Positions 1 through 11,122 of a DNA stretch of 64,000 nucleotides are shown one piece after another (the first letter of the stretch is position 1; each line of letters opens with the position of its first letter). The translations under genes were made by a program, and so were the position numbers. This stretch comes from Neodontobutis hainanensis (Eukaryota; Chordata; Actinopteri; Gobiiformes; Odontobutidae), in the NCBI GenBank assembly GCA_024349245.1, contig JALDNG010000472.1, positions 1-64,000 of the forward strand, in the 5' to 3' direction. Under the pieces are notes generated by a model that had not been told where the DNA came from, ran no database searches, and worked only from the letters and a program-made list of their open reading frames with translations.

Positions 1-884
1 AACAGGTAATCAACTTGGAATCTGGTGCCGATGCTATAAGATAATCTGCAATAAATATAAAGTTGTCAACGTGCCTTTTTTTTTTTAAGCCAGACAAATC
101 TATTTTACTGAATTTGTCCTCCACTCAGTCTAGCAAACAGGTTGTCACTCCATGGAAGTGGCTACTGTGCTCCATCCGGATTGACAGTAGTGGCCTATCT
201 GCCAGAGAGTATATTGTGAAGCTCTAGCTCTCATGAACAATGCTTTTTGATTGGTGTTTATAATGAATGAGATTAGGGGGATCTGTCTGTGTCCCATAGT
301 GTCTAGTGGTGAGGATTTCTGGTTCAATCATAATGGCAGTAGGGAGAGTTGAACCTTGCCTCCAGAGACTGGATCATGTGACCACTGCCAAGGAGGAATA
401 GGTTTATGTTAGAGAAATAAAATGCAGATGACCTAAATTTGATTTCTGGACACATTTTGACCTCTTAACATTAAGCTATTTGCCTTTCATTACACTGCTT
501 TTTGGTGCACATATGTAACCTTGTACCATGACTTTTTTAAGTTAGGTAATCTGACCATACAGTTGAAATTAGTTTTAGTCCCACATCTAAGTGACAATGA
601 CCGGATACTTTCTTCTTAACCTTTTATCGTGTTTTGAAGTGGCTGAGTAACACTGCAGCTGTTTGGTGGAGGGAGAAATACAACACAAGTGACCTAGGGA
701 TAACTCTCATTATTGATTTGTACATCAACTTTGATGAGCCAATTTATTTGCCAAATGTGTTGTTTTGGCTGAGTGGTTAATCCATTGGGGTTTTTCCACA
801 TAGGTTATAACCCTGCTATTAGCATTCCTTTTCACCTTCTTTTATTTTCATAGACATTATGCTCATATTTGCTCTTCTGCAAAG
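1..884. other. No gene recognised
   Basis: AT-rich unique-looking sequence. I see no coding similarity, RNA gene or clear repeat. A splice-acceptor-like pyrimidine tract ending in AG at 852-853 belongs to the candidate exon that follows. Confidence 0.4.
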
Positions 885-974
885 ATGGGAATAACTGAAT
901 ATCAACTTATCTGCCTCTGTCGTTTCCTCTTTTTCATTCTTGGCCATTGCACACAAGCATATTCTAAGATTCAG
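885..974 (+). CDS. Candidate first coding exon encoding a signal peptide (30 codons)
   Basis: An ATG in good Kozak context (A at -3, G at +4) opens 30 in-frame codons. The reading begins MGITEYQLIC and has a hydrophobic core CRFLFFILG followed by a cleavage-like HCTQA, as in a secreted or membrane protein. The exon ends in CAG followed by gtcagt, a good splice donor in phase 0. Upstream, a T-rich tract ends in AG at 852-853, so a short 5' untranslated piece would precede the ATG. An out-of-frame upstream ATG lies at 858 and overlaps the start. I do not recognise the protein and no following exon is visible nearby, so this could be chance. If real, the rest of the gene lies in a long intron or beyond the window. 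Confidence 0.25.
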
Positions 975-1627
975 GTCAGTGTCAATTTATGTGGGAATCC
1001 AAAATGCTTAACAGAACTAATCATATGAAATTTAATTAAAATGTTACCCCATACTGTGAAATAAATTGTATTTTGAACATGTTTAAGATGTCTTAAACAG
1101 GTTCATGTTTAAAATGAACCTGAAGCAATTGAAATGTTAACATTTTAGTTATTGGCAAAAACTAAAGCTAGAAAGAAATGCTCAGTGCATTTTTCCTTTT
1201 GCCGGTTGTCCTCAGATGAATGACAGAAATTAATGATGATAGCATCTTTGTTTGACAAATATGTTTTGGCTTGAGTTGATAGTTTTGTATTTAAAATGCT
1301 CTCACACACTTATAAAGGAGCATTGAAGGCATAATATGCAGGATTTCAGCCTGATGTTAATAAACAGCCTGATAAACTGGTCCTGAGCTTTATCCTTTCT
1401 GTCAAAAGGTATTTTTTTTTAACTTAAGCTTTTTTTTATTTAAACTTTTAATCAATTCTAGCCTCATTTGATTTTGTAGCATTTTCCTTTTATCTGCGAG
1501 CTGTCACTCAGAAACATACCCCTAATGTAAACAAAGGAGAAAAACGGAGGACAGTGGATTGCTTACATTTATCTCAACAGTGTTCAAGAGGTTGTAGGTG
1601 TGGCTTAAATGAGACTTTTTTTTTTTT
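975..1627. other. No gene recognised
   Basis: AT-rich sequence with homopolymer T runs near 1408 and 1618. No coding or repeat similarity is recognised. Confidence 0.4.
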
Positions 1628-1740
1628 ATAGTTACTTTACTAGCTGCAAAAAAGGTCCGCCCTTTTGCGGTTAGTAAAGTAACTATGCAGACCTCGACCC
1701 ATTTTAATTGAAGACCCCTGCTTTAATTCACAGCCTGTGG
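1628..1740 (-). mobile_element. Possible hAT-type terminus with an imperfect palindrome
   Basis: Read on the minus strand, the sequence entering from 1740 contains caggggtcttcaatt, a start resembling hAT-type terminal sequences. It is followed at 1628-1686 by an imperfect palindrome: arms 1628-1651 and 1663-1686 match at about 21 of 24 positions around an 11-base loop. No target duplication was found, so class assignment is tentative. Confidence 0.3.
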
Positions 1741-1791
1741 TTCTATTCGTCAGGTCGTCAGAAAACCAAACTGCGGCTTGGGCAGAGATAA

Positions 1792-1890
1792 AGGTACTGG
1801 ACTTCTTTCTAAAACCAGATTGAAATTTTGTTAAAACATTTTTTGAATCTAAGAAAATCTTCAGTTGGTCACTGATTAATTTTTCAAAGA
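1792..1890 (-). pseudogene. LINE reverse transcriptase fragment
   Basis: The minus strand encodes EKLISDQLKIFLDSKNVL and then TKFQSGFRKKSST. This is the segment just before the first catalytic block of L2/CR1-type reverse transcriptases (QSGFRKxHST). The LINE at 37.3-41.2 kb has the related, decayed reading YPQFSQVLEKKLST in the same place. Only about 33 codons survive. Confidence 0.6.
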
Positions 1891-4202
1891 ACCACACAGA
1901 ACGCACTTGTGTTCACTTGCCTGGAGAATGTGCAGATGCAACAACTACTCTGCCACTGCATAAAACTGCCAGACATTGACATGGAGAAGACGTCACTACT
2001 CTGCAACATAGTGGAAACACAAGCCCTTTCAGAGGTTGCCTCCACTTTCTACTGTTCAGTGGAAACATGACAAAAGGTTACAAGGACTGGCAGAGCTTAA
2101 ATGAACAAAAAAGAACTTAACTGCCACGAACTTAGAGACTGGTGGCCACTTTGAGTCTGAACTATTACTATTTTTCCTAGTAAAAATGTCAAAATGAGAA
2201 GAGGAGTGTGATTAATGGGGTAAAGTAGAGCGGAGATAGCGGAAATGTCGACAGGAAGCCTTCAGAAACTGAGGGGATGGGGGTCCAAAAGGTACAAGCC
2301 CCCTTAGACATCCTCCACTGTCATCTTAATTGCTCTTACTGTCACCGTTACTGCCCAATTAGACATGGCTCTTTATCAGGGCGGTCCGAGCGAAGAGCCG
2401 AGCCAGACGCAGATAATATTCAAATGATCCATTCAAATATATTTCAACTCAAACATGCTAACACTGACATTAAATATTAAAAATAGAAATAGAGGCTTTT
2501 TATCTGAGGTGAAACAAATGGTGAGGCTTGTCAATTAGTGCAGCGTGGATTGGTGTATGAGTGGAAATGAGCCAACAGTGAGACAGAAGAAGGTGAAATG
2601 GTTTAAGGGCGAGAATGTTAAGTTGCAATTAAATGTCAGGGCTATTTGAGATATTTCAGAATATTAGGAACTTATAGAAAAAAAGAGTATTGCAATATGA
2701 GCATTATCTATATATGACTTCTTGTATCACAATAATAGTATCTTCTGTGTGACAGATAATACCCCCTTTTCATGTCAAAATAATTGTCCAAATAATTAAA
2801 ATAGTTTGACACCAAAATAATTATTAGTTGCACCAATGAAACCAGTGAAAAAGTTCAGAAGCTTAGTTATCTTGATTGACATTCAGATATTCCATTTTAT
2901 CCTATTCTGCCAATGGGGGATTTCAAATAATGCAAGTCATACAACTATCGCAATTTTCAACACATTTATTCTTGGCTTTAGAGTCTCTTGTACTTAGACT
3001 CTCTTGTACTTAAACTCTAACTTAGCCGTGCATTTATCTTTACTAATGGCTATAATTTAAGTTGTCACACAAATGTGTTGGTTTTCCCCTGTCAAGGCTG
3101 TAGCTGAAGCACAGACTCCCAAACTATTTGTTGCCTAATACTCCCAGCATTTATCACATATTGTGTATAAAGTGCCTAAAGCAAGCAAAAAATAAAATAA
3201 ATAGTATATAACTTGTTTTTTAGTCTTTTCATTCTTGGAATTTACAGTAGAAAACAAAAAAGTAAATTGTATAAACAAGTTGTTAAGTGAAAAGCCATCT
3301 TTTAGGGCCTCTTTTACTTGGGCCCTCAGCAATGGCTTAGTTCTGCAGCACTTCTGATCTTGACTCCTAAGTTTTACGTGCTTGTATAAATCTGCAGTAT
3401 TGATGCTCTGTTGACAATGTTACAAATTAATAATCTTGAAATGATTTTATTATTTTTGGCTCTATTGAGTCAGTTGATTTGCAAAGCCTACCACCTGACT
3501 AAATGTTCTCTAAATCTGTTCTTTCTCTCCGGCACCAAAAAAATTATGTAATTTTGCAGGTCTGGTTTGGGAGTTCTTTCAGCTTGTTACTGACACATCA
3601 TCATTTTTTTTTCATGTGTGTGTCCAAGGACTATTCTGTGATTGGTCAGACAATTGAAGTGGGCGTGGTTAATGAAAAGCAAGGAGTTCTGCACTTTAGT
3701 TTCGTGTGACGTATGAAATATCTTTGCCACTTCAAACATATTTCTCTGTCCTTGAATGTACACACGGTGTTGCAAGTATAGGAGCCTTATAGACTAAAAG
3801 ACTCAGGAATGGGTGTTCCATTTGTTTGTACGTGCAGATGCACACATTGATAGATGGAAACATGTTCAACTATTGTGATGAATAATGATGCAGGTGGATG
3901 AACGGACTGACACAATTCCCATAAGGGTATAGACTGACGGATGTGGCTTTTTCAAGGTCTGTAAATAAATGAGGGCCAGGCAGTTCTGTTCAATCATGTG
4001 CTGCCTTAAACTGAAATAATCCTCATGTTATGATACATCTAACACTCTGTATATTTGTCTGATGCTGGAAAAAAAAAAAAAAAAACATTCATGACAACCC
4101 AACTAAATTTGTAATTGTACTAAACTGCATTATTTAAATGTGGACTGACATACTGGCAGAAAAACGTGAAGAAACAAGTGATGCTGTTATGCTGTAGTGC
4201 AG
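1891..4202. other. Non-coding stretch; possible conserved non-coding segment at 2190-2440
   Basis: No gene or recognised repeat. The piece at about 2190-2440 has higher GC and complexity than its surroundings, is not similar to any repeat here, and contains homeodomain-type TAAT cores. It is a guess at a conserved element. The rest is AT-rich. Confidence 0.2.
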
Positions 4203-4330
4203 TGCTTCCCAACCTGTTTTGTCTTGTGGGCCCCCTGGGCTATTGTGTCAGACCATGAGTATACCCTCATACATGTATGTCGATAATTGTTCAGAAAGTG
4301 GTCATATAAAATGTATCTGATTAGTGTAGG
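4203..4330 (+). mobile_element. Possible hAT-like non-autonomous terminus
   Basis: The segment starting cagtgcttcccaacctg and continuing with tgtgggccccctgggc resembles the ends of vertebrate hAT non-autonomous elements. The opposite terminus and target duplication were not identified. Confidence 0.25.
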
Positions 4331-4357
4331 TGGCCTGTAATGTCTGCAGGGATACTA

Positions 4358-4620
4358 TTAAGACAGACAAGATAAGACATTTATTTATATATAGCCCAAT
4401 ATCACAACAACAGCCATTAAGGGCTAAACAAATCCCCTGTCCTTAGGGGTAATGAAAAACACAAAAAAAAAACATCATAGAGAACCACAGAAGGAGGGAT
4501 CAACTCCCACGATGGACAGAACGTGCAGGAATGTGTCCAGGACAGTTGAAATATACATAGAAATACACAAAACATATTCACAAAAAAACATTTATATTGT
4601 CAGTGTCCAGTGTCCACTCT
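4358..4620 (-). mobile_element. LINE or SINE 3' tail fragment
   Basis: On the minus strand this ends in a stem-like sequence followed by gggctatatataaataa, the 3' tail type of many fish LINEs and their SINE partners. No coding sequence is attached. Confidence 0.4.
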
Positions 4621-5595
4621 GTGTGTGAAATGGTGGATGGGACCTCAGCCAACATCAAGGTAGATGACAGATGAGCTGGGGGTTCTCATACATTTTGATT
4701 GTTGAATTACTTCCATGATTCATTTCCTTCAGAAACATAAACCATCTACACTTTATTTGAACACTGTCGCTGCTATCCAATATTTGCTCAGTTCAACATA
4801 TGATTGTTTATAATTTTTTCGCTCCATGTTTGTTTTTTGCTACAACTTTTGTGTAATTTCTGTAAAGCACATTAAGCTACTTTGGTACAATGTGCTCAAT
4901 AAATACATTCTATTTTGAGTTTATCCATCAAGGGGCTCCTGAAGTCTAACATGATGTTTTACAGTTTTGAAATAAGTGCTTTTGGTAGATAGATTCAGAG
5001 ACATGATCCTGTCTATAAATGTGTATGTATGAAATTCAAACCATGTTCAAAGCATATTGCTGTTTACTAAAGTGAGTAAATCCTGGAGTGTAGTAATATA
5101 AGAGGCTGGAAATGTATATACTGCTGCAATATACAGTAAGAAAATTGTTCCTAGGTTATTCCTAGCTTTCTAAACTCCAAACAGCTTGTATCTGATGCAA
5201 TGTCTCCAGAGAGTACATGCTGTCACACAACCTCGACTTGAACACAAGAAAAAAGACTCAGAATCAAGATAAGTCCAAGTTTAATAGAACTGTTAGCAAG
5301 TTAACAAGTATCCGAGACGTGAGGCAAAACTCTGGGTCAAAAAACAGGCAAGGTCCAAAAACACAAAAACACTAAATATACAAGAAACTGCTTAAACGCT
5401 GACTACAAGGTGAACTGGTGCAGAAGGAAAGACTAACACAGACTAAGTACACTTAGGGATGAAAGTAGAGAGACGTATAAAAATTAGCTAAATTTTGGAG
5501 CTCTATTATGTAACTACAAATTTCCCTTAGAAAATTTTAAAAGCCTTGAATATGCTTTACCGGCTTACTGTACATGTGATGGAGAATATAAAGCA
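4621..5595. other. No gene recognised
   Basis: AT-rich sequence without coding similarity. A short polyadenylation-like aataaa region near 4900 may be the tail of an unrecognised repeat. Confidence 0.35.
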
Positions 5596-6300
5596 CAAGA
5601 ACTGATCAGAAGGTAAACGGAAAGATGAACAACACATCCGTAAATCTCTGAGAGACTGTGGATACCCTAAATGAACTTTCAACAAAACCAAGAGGACACA
5701 GACACCAAACAGACAGGAACCAGGGACAAAAGGGAAGGGTGTAGTTATCCCTTATGTGTCTAGTTTATCTGAAAAACTTAAAAGGATTTTCTACAAACAC
5801 AACATTCCAGTCCACTTTAAACCAGGGAACACGCTGCGTCAAAAACTGGTCCATCCTAAAGACAAGATCCAAACAGAGTAATGTAGTTTATGCAGTTCAG
5901 TTCAGTGAAGAGTGCAGCGACAGTTTTGTCGGTGAAACTAAACAACAGCTTCACAAGAGGATGTATCAGCACAGAAGAGCCAATCCTGGAGGACCTGAGT
6001 CTGCAGTTCACCTCCACCCAAAGAGAAAGGACATTCCTTTGAGGACAGCAATGTCTGAATTTTGGCCAGAGAGGTCAGATGGTTTGAGAGAGGGGTGAAG
6101 GAAGGGAAATGGAAAAAGCCCCCTGGTCCATCAGGTTTAGTTTCAGGTCAAACCCCTCCCTCTAGAGATATAAGCTTAGCTCTCTTACCAGTTGATCACA
6201 TGGTCACAGAATTGAAGTCTCTTGGAATTATAGACAAAACGTCTTCACATTGAAAAATTAGTCCAGATGCTTCGGCATTAACCTTTTCTTCAAGATGACA
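5596..6300 (+). pseudogene. Penelope-like retroelement fragment with GIY-YIG endonuclease remnant
   Basis: Three frames read in succession give the C-terminal part of a Penelope-like element. From about 5620 the readings are DEQHIRKSLRDCGYPK, then VIPYVSSLSEKLKRIFYKHN up to a stop near 5881. Then NVVYAVQFSEECSDSFVGET and QLHKRMYQHRRAN follow, continuing in another frame as REVRWFERGVKEG. The block VVYAVQ...FVGET...HKRMYQHR...VHLH is the GIY-YIG nuclease of this class, with the usual YIG-like position read as FVG. At least two frameshifts make it non-functional. The terminal 6180-6300 recurs at 16.2 kb and 48.1 kb and is probably the element's terminal repeat. The reverse transcriptase domain is missing, so the copy is 5' truncated. 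Confidence 0.75.
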
Positions 6301-7089
6301 TCAATGACCGAGTACCTTCACAGACATTCTGACTGTAGGGTTCTCACAACAAATTTCACAATAGAGATAGCTGTGAAAATAAACCAGAAATAAAAAATTT
6401 GAAAACACACAGCTGCTGTGAAAGTGAAAACAACCATTTTGTCTGGCTTGTGCTTTTATAGAACATCTATAAATCCCACCAAAGCAGGCCTTCATTTTCT
6501 TTCTGCACGAAAAGTGGGGTCACCTGACCCCAGTGAAGTCACTCACCAACCGTAAGAACATCATTTAAGGATTTACCACTTTATTGCTGTTATTGGCCAG
6601 ATTTATGCTGTGGCACTCCCCGTTTGGGTGAAAGGTTTACAGGGATTGGATTTGAATATCCCTGCAATGATTTGTGCCGCTCAAAGGTGGCTGAGTAGAG
6701 CTCACCTTGTTAACTCAAGCAATTAAAGGCCTGTCATACTCACATATCCAGGCTATTATGGCAAGCATGGAAGAAATACAAATGAGAGGAGAAAAAGCTG
6801 TGTTTCACTGTGGAAAAGGAGTGGAGTTACTTCCTGATGTGATTATTACAGATTATGAAGATGCATACATAATAATACTGTTGTTGTCTCTAGTGGTAGG
6901 AGACATTAAACATTAAAATAAATGTGCATCCAACCTAAACTTCACTCTGAGGGTAATGCACATTAGTTGCTGCTTTGCTATTGTTGTGTAGAAATATTTA
7001 CATGTATACAGATGTTAAAAATGGCTTTAAAGTCAAATAGACAAAATTATAAAATACATTTAAAATCATAACATAAATAAAAAATACAC
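6301..7089. other. No gene recognised
   Basis: Moderately AT-rich sequence. Short open frames exist but none resembles a known protein. No repeat identified. Confidence 0.35.
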
Positions 7090-7454
7090 ATTCTTGTATT
7101 GATTTAATTGTTCTTAGACACTGGTTGGTAGAATCACACCTATTTCACTGACACAGTACCCTCAGCTGGACAGAAAACTAATATAGATGATATATAATTC
7201 CATGCCACCGGCATGAGCAGACCTCTCCTGAGAGACATGGTAAGTAGCTCAAACAGACGGAGCAGAATACAGGCCGATACACTGGACCCTAACAGAGATT
7301 TATTTGTAGAAAATGCACTAAAATCACCCTACTGTTTCAGACATGTTTTTTTTCTTCCAAACTTGCATGTTTTTGAGAGTTTCCTCTCAAAAACACAAAC
7401 ACAGACACACTGTAGAGGGATCTGTGCCATCTAGTGGCTAAAAGTTACACAGTG
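7090..7454 (+). mobile_element. Non-autonomous DNA element, copy 1 (5' end lost)
   Basis: This stretch aligns by eye along its length with 35028-35356. Shared blocks include attgatttaa near the left, cagacctctcctgagagaca in the middle and ctagtggctaaaag near the right. The right end, gctaaaagttacacagtg, is the inverse of the left end of the other copy. The left terminus of this copy is not recognisable. A poly-A run follows at about 7463. Confidence 0.6.
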
Positions 7455-8117
7455 TTGCTTTAAAAAAAAAAAAAAATCACCAGTTCAATTCTTTATTTTT
7501 ATTTTTATTCCAAAAACATAAATTCATAAAGGAGATAATTTATAATTTACATAAATTTGGACATTTTGTAATGTGTCCACTCTGTATGTGTAGAATAAAT
7601 ATGAAAAGCTGGAGGCCTACTCTGGGAGCAGTGGCAGGAGGCAGTGCCTTCAGCTGTGTCCTGATCAAGGCAGCAGCTCGCTCTTTTGATGTTGAGCATG
7701 ATTAGCTTTTAGGGAATATGATGGAATCTTTGATAAAAGTGAGTTGGGACCCGCCGCTGGGTAAGGAAAACATCAGGATGTGGACAAAGAACAGAGGAAA
7801 AAGGAGCTGAGGCAAATGAATTCTGTTAGACGACTAGACTCCAGCAGAGCAGACAACAATTGGACGCAACAGATGCTTTTTTCATTAATATTTGTGATAT
7901 TCATTTTACAATCTTAATGACTCAGTTTATAAAAAAATATTATTTTTTTCCAATATTATTAGTGATGCAGGAATTGTCCTTTTTATTATTATTGTTTATA
8001 TTTTAGAAAATGTATTTAATTTAATTTACACATTTTAATTAATTATTTATTTTTTACCAATTGCATTATGTCAGGTTAAATTGACATTAGCACAAACAAA
8101 GAAAGTAGATGCATGGA
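7455..8117. other. No gene recognised
   Basis: Poly-A near 7463, then AT-rich sequence. About 7620-7810 is more complex and unlike the repeats in the window, with no coding reading. Confidence 0.35.
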
Positions 8118-8515
8118 GTAATAGACTTCTCCCGCCTCAGACAATTCCTCCAGTTCTTGGCCAGCCGAGAGACATGCTCTCCAGCCTGGATTGCCTCCCC
8201 GAGAAGGTTCTCCCAGGGCTCTTCTCGACGTGGGTGAGGAGCGGCTCAGAATTCTGCCTAGAAATCCTGTAAAGATAATAAACAGGCCCGGTGACAAAGG
8301 GCAGCCCTGCTGGAGTCCAACATGCACCGGCAAAATGTCTGACTTACTGCCGGCAATGAGAACTAAGCCCCTGCTCCGGTCGTACAGGCACTGGACAGCC
8401 CTTAGCAAAGGACCCCATACTAACTGGGGAACTCCCACACTATGTTGCAAGGGACACAATCAAATGCCTTCTCCAGATCAACAAAACACATGTGGACTGA
8501 TTGGGCTAACTCTCT
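8118..8515 (-). pseudogene. Rex3 (RTE-clade LINE) fragment, copy 1
   Basis: The plus strand carries ggtgacaaagggcagccctg at 8290-8309, a signature of teleost Rex3. The minus strand reads GPLLRAVQCLYDRSRGLVLI and then HVGLQQGCPLSPGLFIIF, the QGCPLSP block of the RTE reverse transcriptase. Compared with the copy at 27.8-29.8 kb, the sequence jumps near 8250 from the C-terminal region straight to the RT core. Most of the catalytic FADD region and the middle are therefore deleted. Non-functional. Confidence 0.85.
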
Positions 8516-10900
8516 TGAGTGTGTGGTATGTGAATGTATGTACATAAACAGTATGTACCATAAACAGTATACAGTAGATAGGCTATGTTATACATGGTAT
8601 ATTATGTTTTTATATAATATAATTCATACACCTTATATTATTATAGATCTTATTCATGCATCTACATTTGAAGTGGTGTCTCATTTCTTAGGTCATTATT
8701 ATAGCCCTATCCCTTACCCCTCTTACCTTACCTTTTTGAGTGCCAAAGGGCAGGGTTTAAGGAATGAAATTGGATTGGGTCTTAAACTATAACCTAAAAA
8801 AATAGAGACTGAAAATTGAGAATGGAGTGCCTGGAGTGTTTACAATATGTTTTTCTTTCCTTTTTTGTCCTAAGAAGAAAGTAATAAAAAAGATAGGGTG
8901 TAAACATTACTGTGTTGCTGTGTGTGTTACTTTGGGACCATGGCTGTAAACTGCAGTGTCTAATCCTCTCTTGTGAGTGCAGTGTACACAGCCTCGGTGT
9001 TTACCTTTAATAACACAGGCACCGAGCTAACAGCTCAGAAAAAGTGCTTAGTTCAACCTGTGGCAACATCACAACTGTATTACATTTGAGGGACCTGATG
9101 GAGACCCCGGGGCCGGTCTAATCCTTTGCTCCTGCACACTGAGGCGGCTCATTGTAAGACATGCACTGGCTACAAAATGCAGTGCACGAGCTGGACCACA
9201 ATAATCCTGTTATCAGTTAGATCCTGAATGAACTATGGTTGTCTTTGTATGTGGTATACATTTAAGCTGTTTTCTGTTTTAAGATGCTTGGATAGTCTCC
9301 ACTTGTAATTGACTAACTTCCGTAATAATGCCACCCCTGCTGTAGCAACACAGAGGGGTCTGCGCCCTAATTTCTCCTGCAAAAAGTCCACTTGTGTCTT
9401 GTAAAGAAAACAGTACAGACAATGACCAATCCAAACTATAAGGAATCCAGACAGACACACTTAAGTAAATGAATGAATATAGACTATTAAAACACAAGCT
9501 AAAAAAAAACCCAAAAACTTTAAAATGCGCAGTCCAGTCTTATTCACAGTCCAGTGTGTAAGGATGTCTGTCTGCTTTGGGTGGGTGTGTTTGGTAGCAC
9601 ATTTGAAACTCCTTCTTTGTGTTGGGGTTGTGTCCTTTTTATTTATGAGATTGTTGAGCATGTGTTGATGGATGCCTAATAAAACAACATGGACCATCCT
9701 CTGCATGCTGTAATGGAGCAGCCAGTGGATGTCTGAGATCTTTACATTACTGGATGGAGTACCCCCTCTGCTCTCGTTTTTTTTCCAAATATGTCCTTCC
9801 TGAACATCTTATTGTAAGATTTCTGAAACACAGAGCTAACCCAACTGCAGACTTTAATCTCCTATCCCCCTCTGGCCCACACACATCCTCTGATCGCTGA
9901 AACACAATATTAGGCCAATTGTTTGTGAAAGATATCTACATCCTTCTGAGCTATTCAATAAGTCATGTCCGCTAGAAGCTGTGTGTATGACAAAATAATT
10001 ATCAATTTCCATATCATTAGGATATTAGGGTCGGAAACGGCATAACAGCAAACATTTGTTAGGGTCTGGTGATTGGATCAGGGCTGTGCTGTGCTGCATT
10101 AGGACAATTCAATTTGGAATCCTCAAACTTGTGCGGCAATATAAAAATCCGATGATGTCAATGAGCACTAGGAGGCATCTGCTTATTAATATCAGGAGTC
10201 ACGCTGTTTTTTGACTTTTCCAGGTCTGGATTTATCTGTCACACCATAAAACACAATGCTTGTAATTATAAGAAAGTAACAATTTAAACAACTATTACTG
10301 CAAAAAGGTTCAATTGTCACCACAGTAACAGAAAGGACTACAACTAGTAGCAAATAAAAATGGAACAAATTATAGTATACATTGTTATCTAACTGTTGTA
10401 TAATACTAAATAGCAGGATTCTCTACAAAATGCAAACAACTTGTACTTAGTTCTCTTAGAACCTAAAGGGTTAACTAGTTAAAATTCATCTTCATATAAA
10501 TGAAGACTTAAAGCATTTGGATACTTTTTGAAAAACAAATGTTCTTAAAAAATAAAGGGCATCTCTATAGTCTGTCATAATATCTTTAGCATGTTATGGA
10601 ATGAAATCAGGGCCAAAACTCTGCAAATAAATAATCTGTGCTTTAAAAATGGCAAATAATACTCAAAGAAACATTACGTGGGTTTCCAAATACAAAACTA
10701 TAATTAGCAAACAAAGATGTTGTGTTTTACAAATTCATCAATCATACTCACAAATAAACATACAATTATTAATTAAGTACAAACCGCTTTGCACAAATTT
10801 GTGAATCGAGTTTTTTCCAAGCGTCTCCCATGGAACCTCCTAAATGGTCCTTGCGTAAGGGCGCCGCAATATGTCAAAATACATCGAAATACAGCAATAT
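8516..10900. other. No gene recognised; possible conserved non-coding stretch near 10050-10210
   Basis: Unique-looking sequence. About 9090-9230 and 10050-10210 are of higher complexity and match no repeat in the window. Hydrophobic minus-strand frames at 9233-9706 have no recognisable similarity. 8525-8600 contains overlapping short repeats of a gtatgta/aaacagta kind. Confidence 0.3.
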
Positions 10901-11040
10901 ACCGCCGTCCACCAGACGGCAGGCTCAAAGCTGAAATATAAGGAGAAACCCAATGGTGACTTTACGGGTGTAAAAAACATGTTTACAGCCTGGTACAAAA
11001 GATGGCTCTGGTCTCTAGAGCTAAGTTCTTACCATGTTCT
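10900..11040 (+). repeat. Interspersed repeat fragment shared with 54.5 kb
   Basis: The blocks gaaaccc, gtgtaaaaaaca, tgtttaca and caaaagatggct occur in the same order and spacing here and at about 54530-54605. They mark two copies of one dispersed repeat whose class I cannot name. Confidence 0.45.
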
Positions 11041-11122
11041 TACAACTCTAAACTGACTTATTACGTCAGTTTATGCTATCTGAAAAGTTTTGTTTTGTGC
11101 ATAATTGTGGGTGTGGTTATCT

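Noticed and set aside
4809..4915. aataaa-type signal as the 3' end of a host gene
   Set aside because: No coding exon precedes it. It more likely belongs to an unrecognised repeat or is chance in AT-rich DNA.
9233..9706. Hydrophobic minus-strand frames
   Set aside because: No similarity, no start or splice context, and overlapping frames are equally open.
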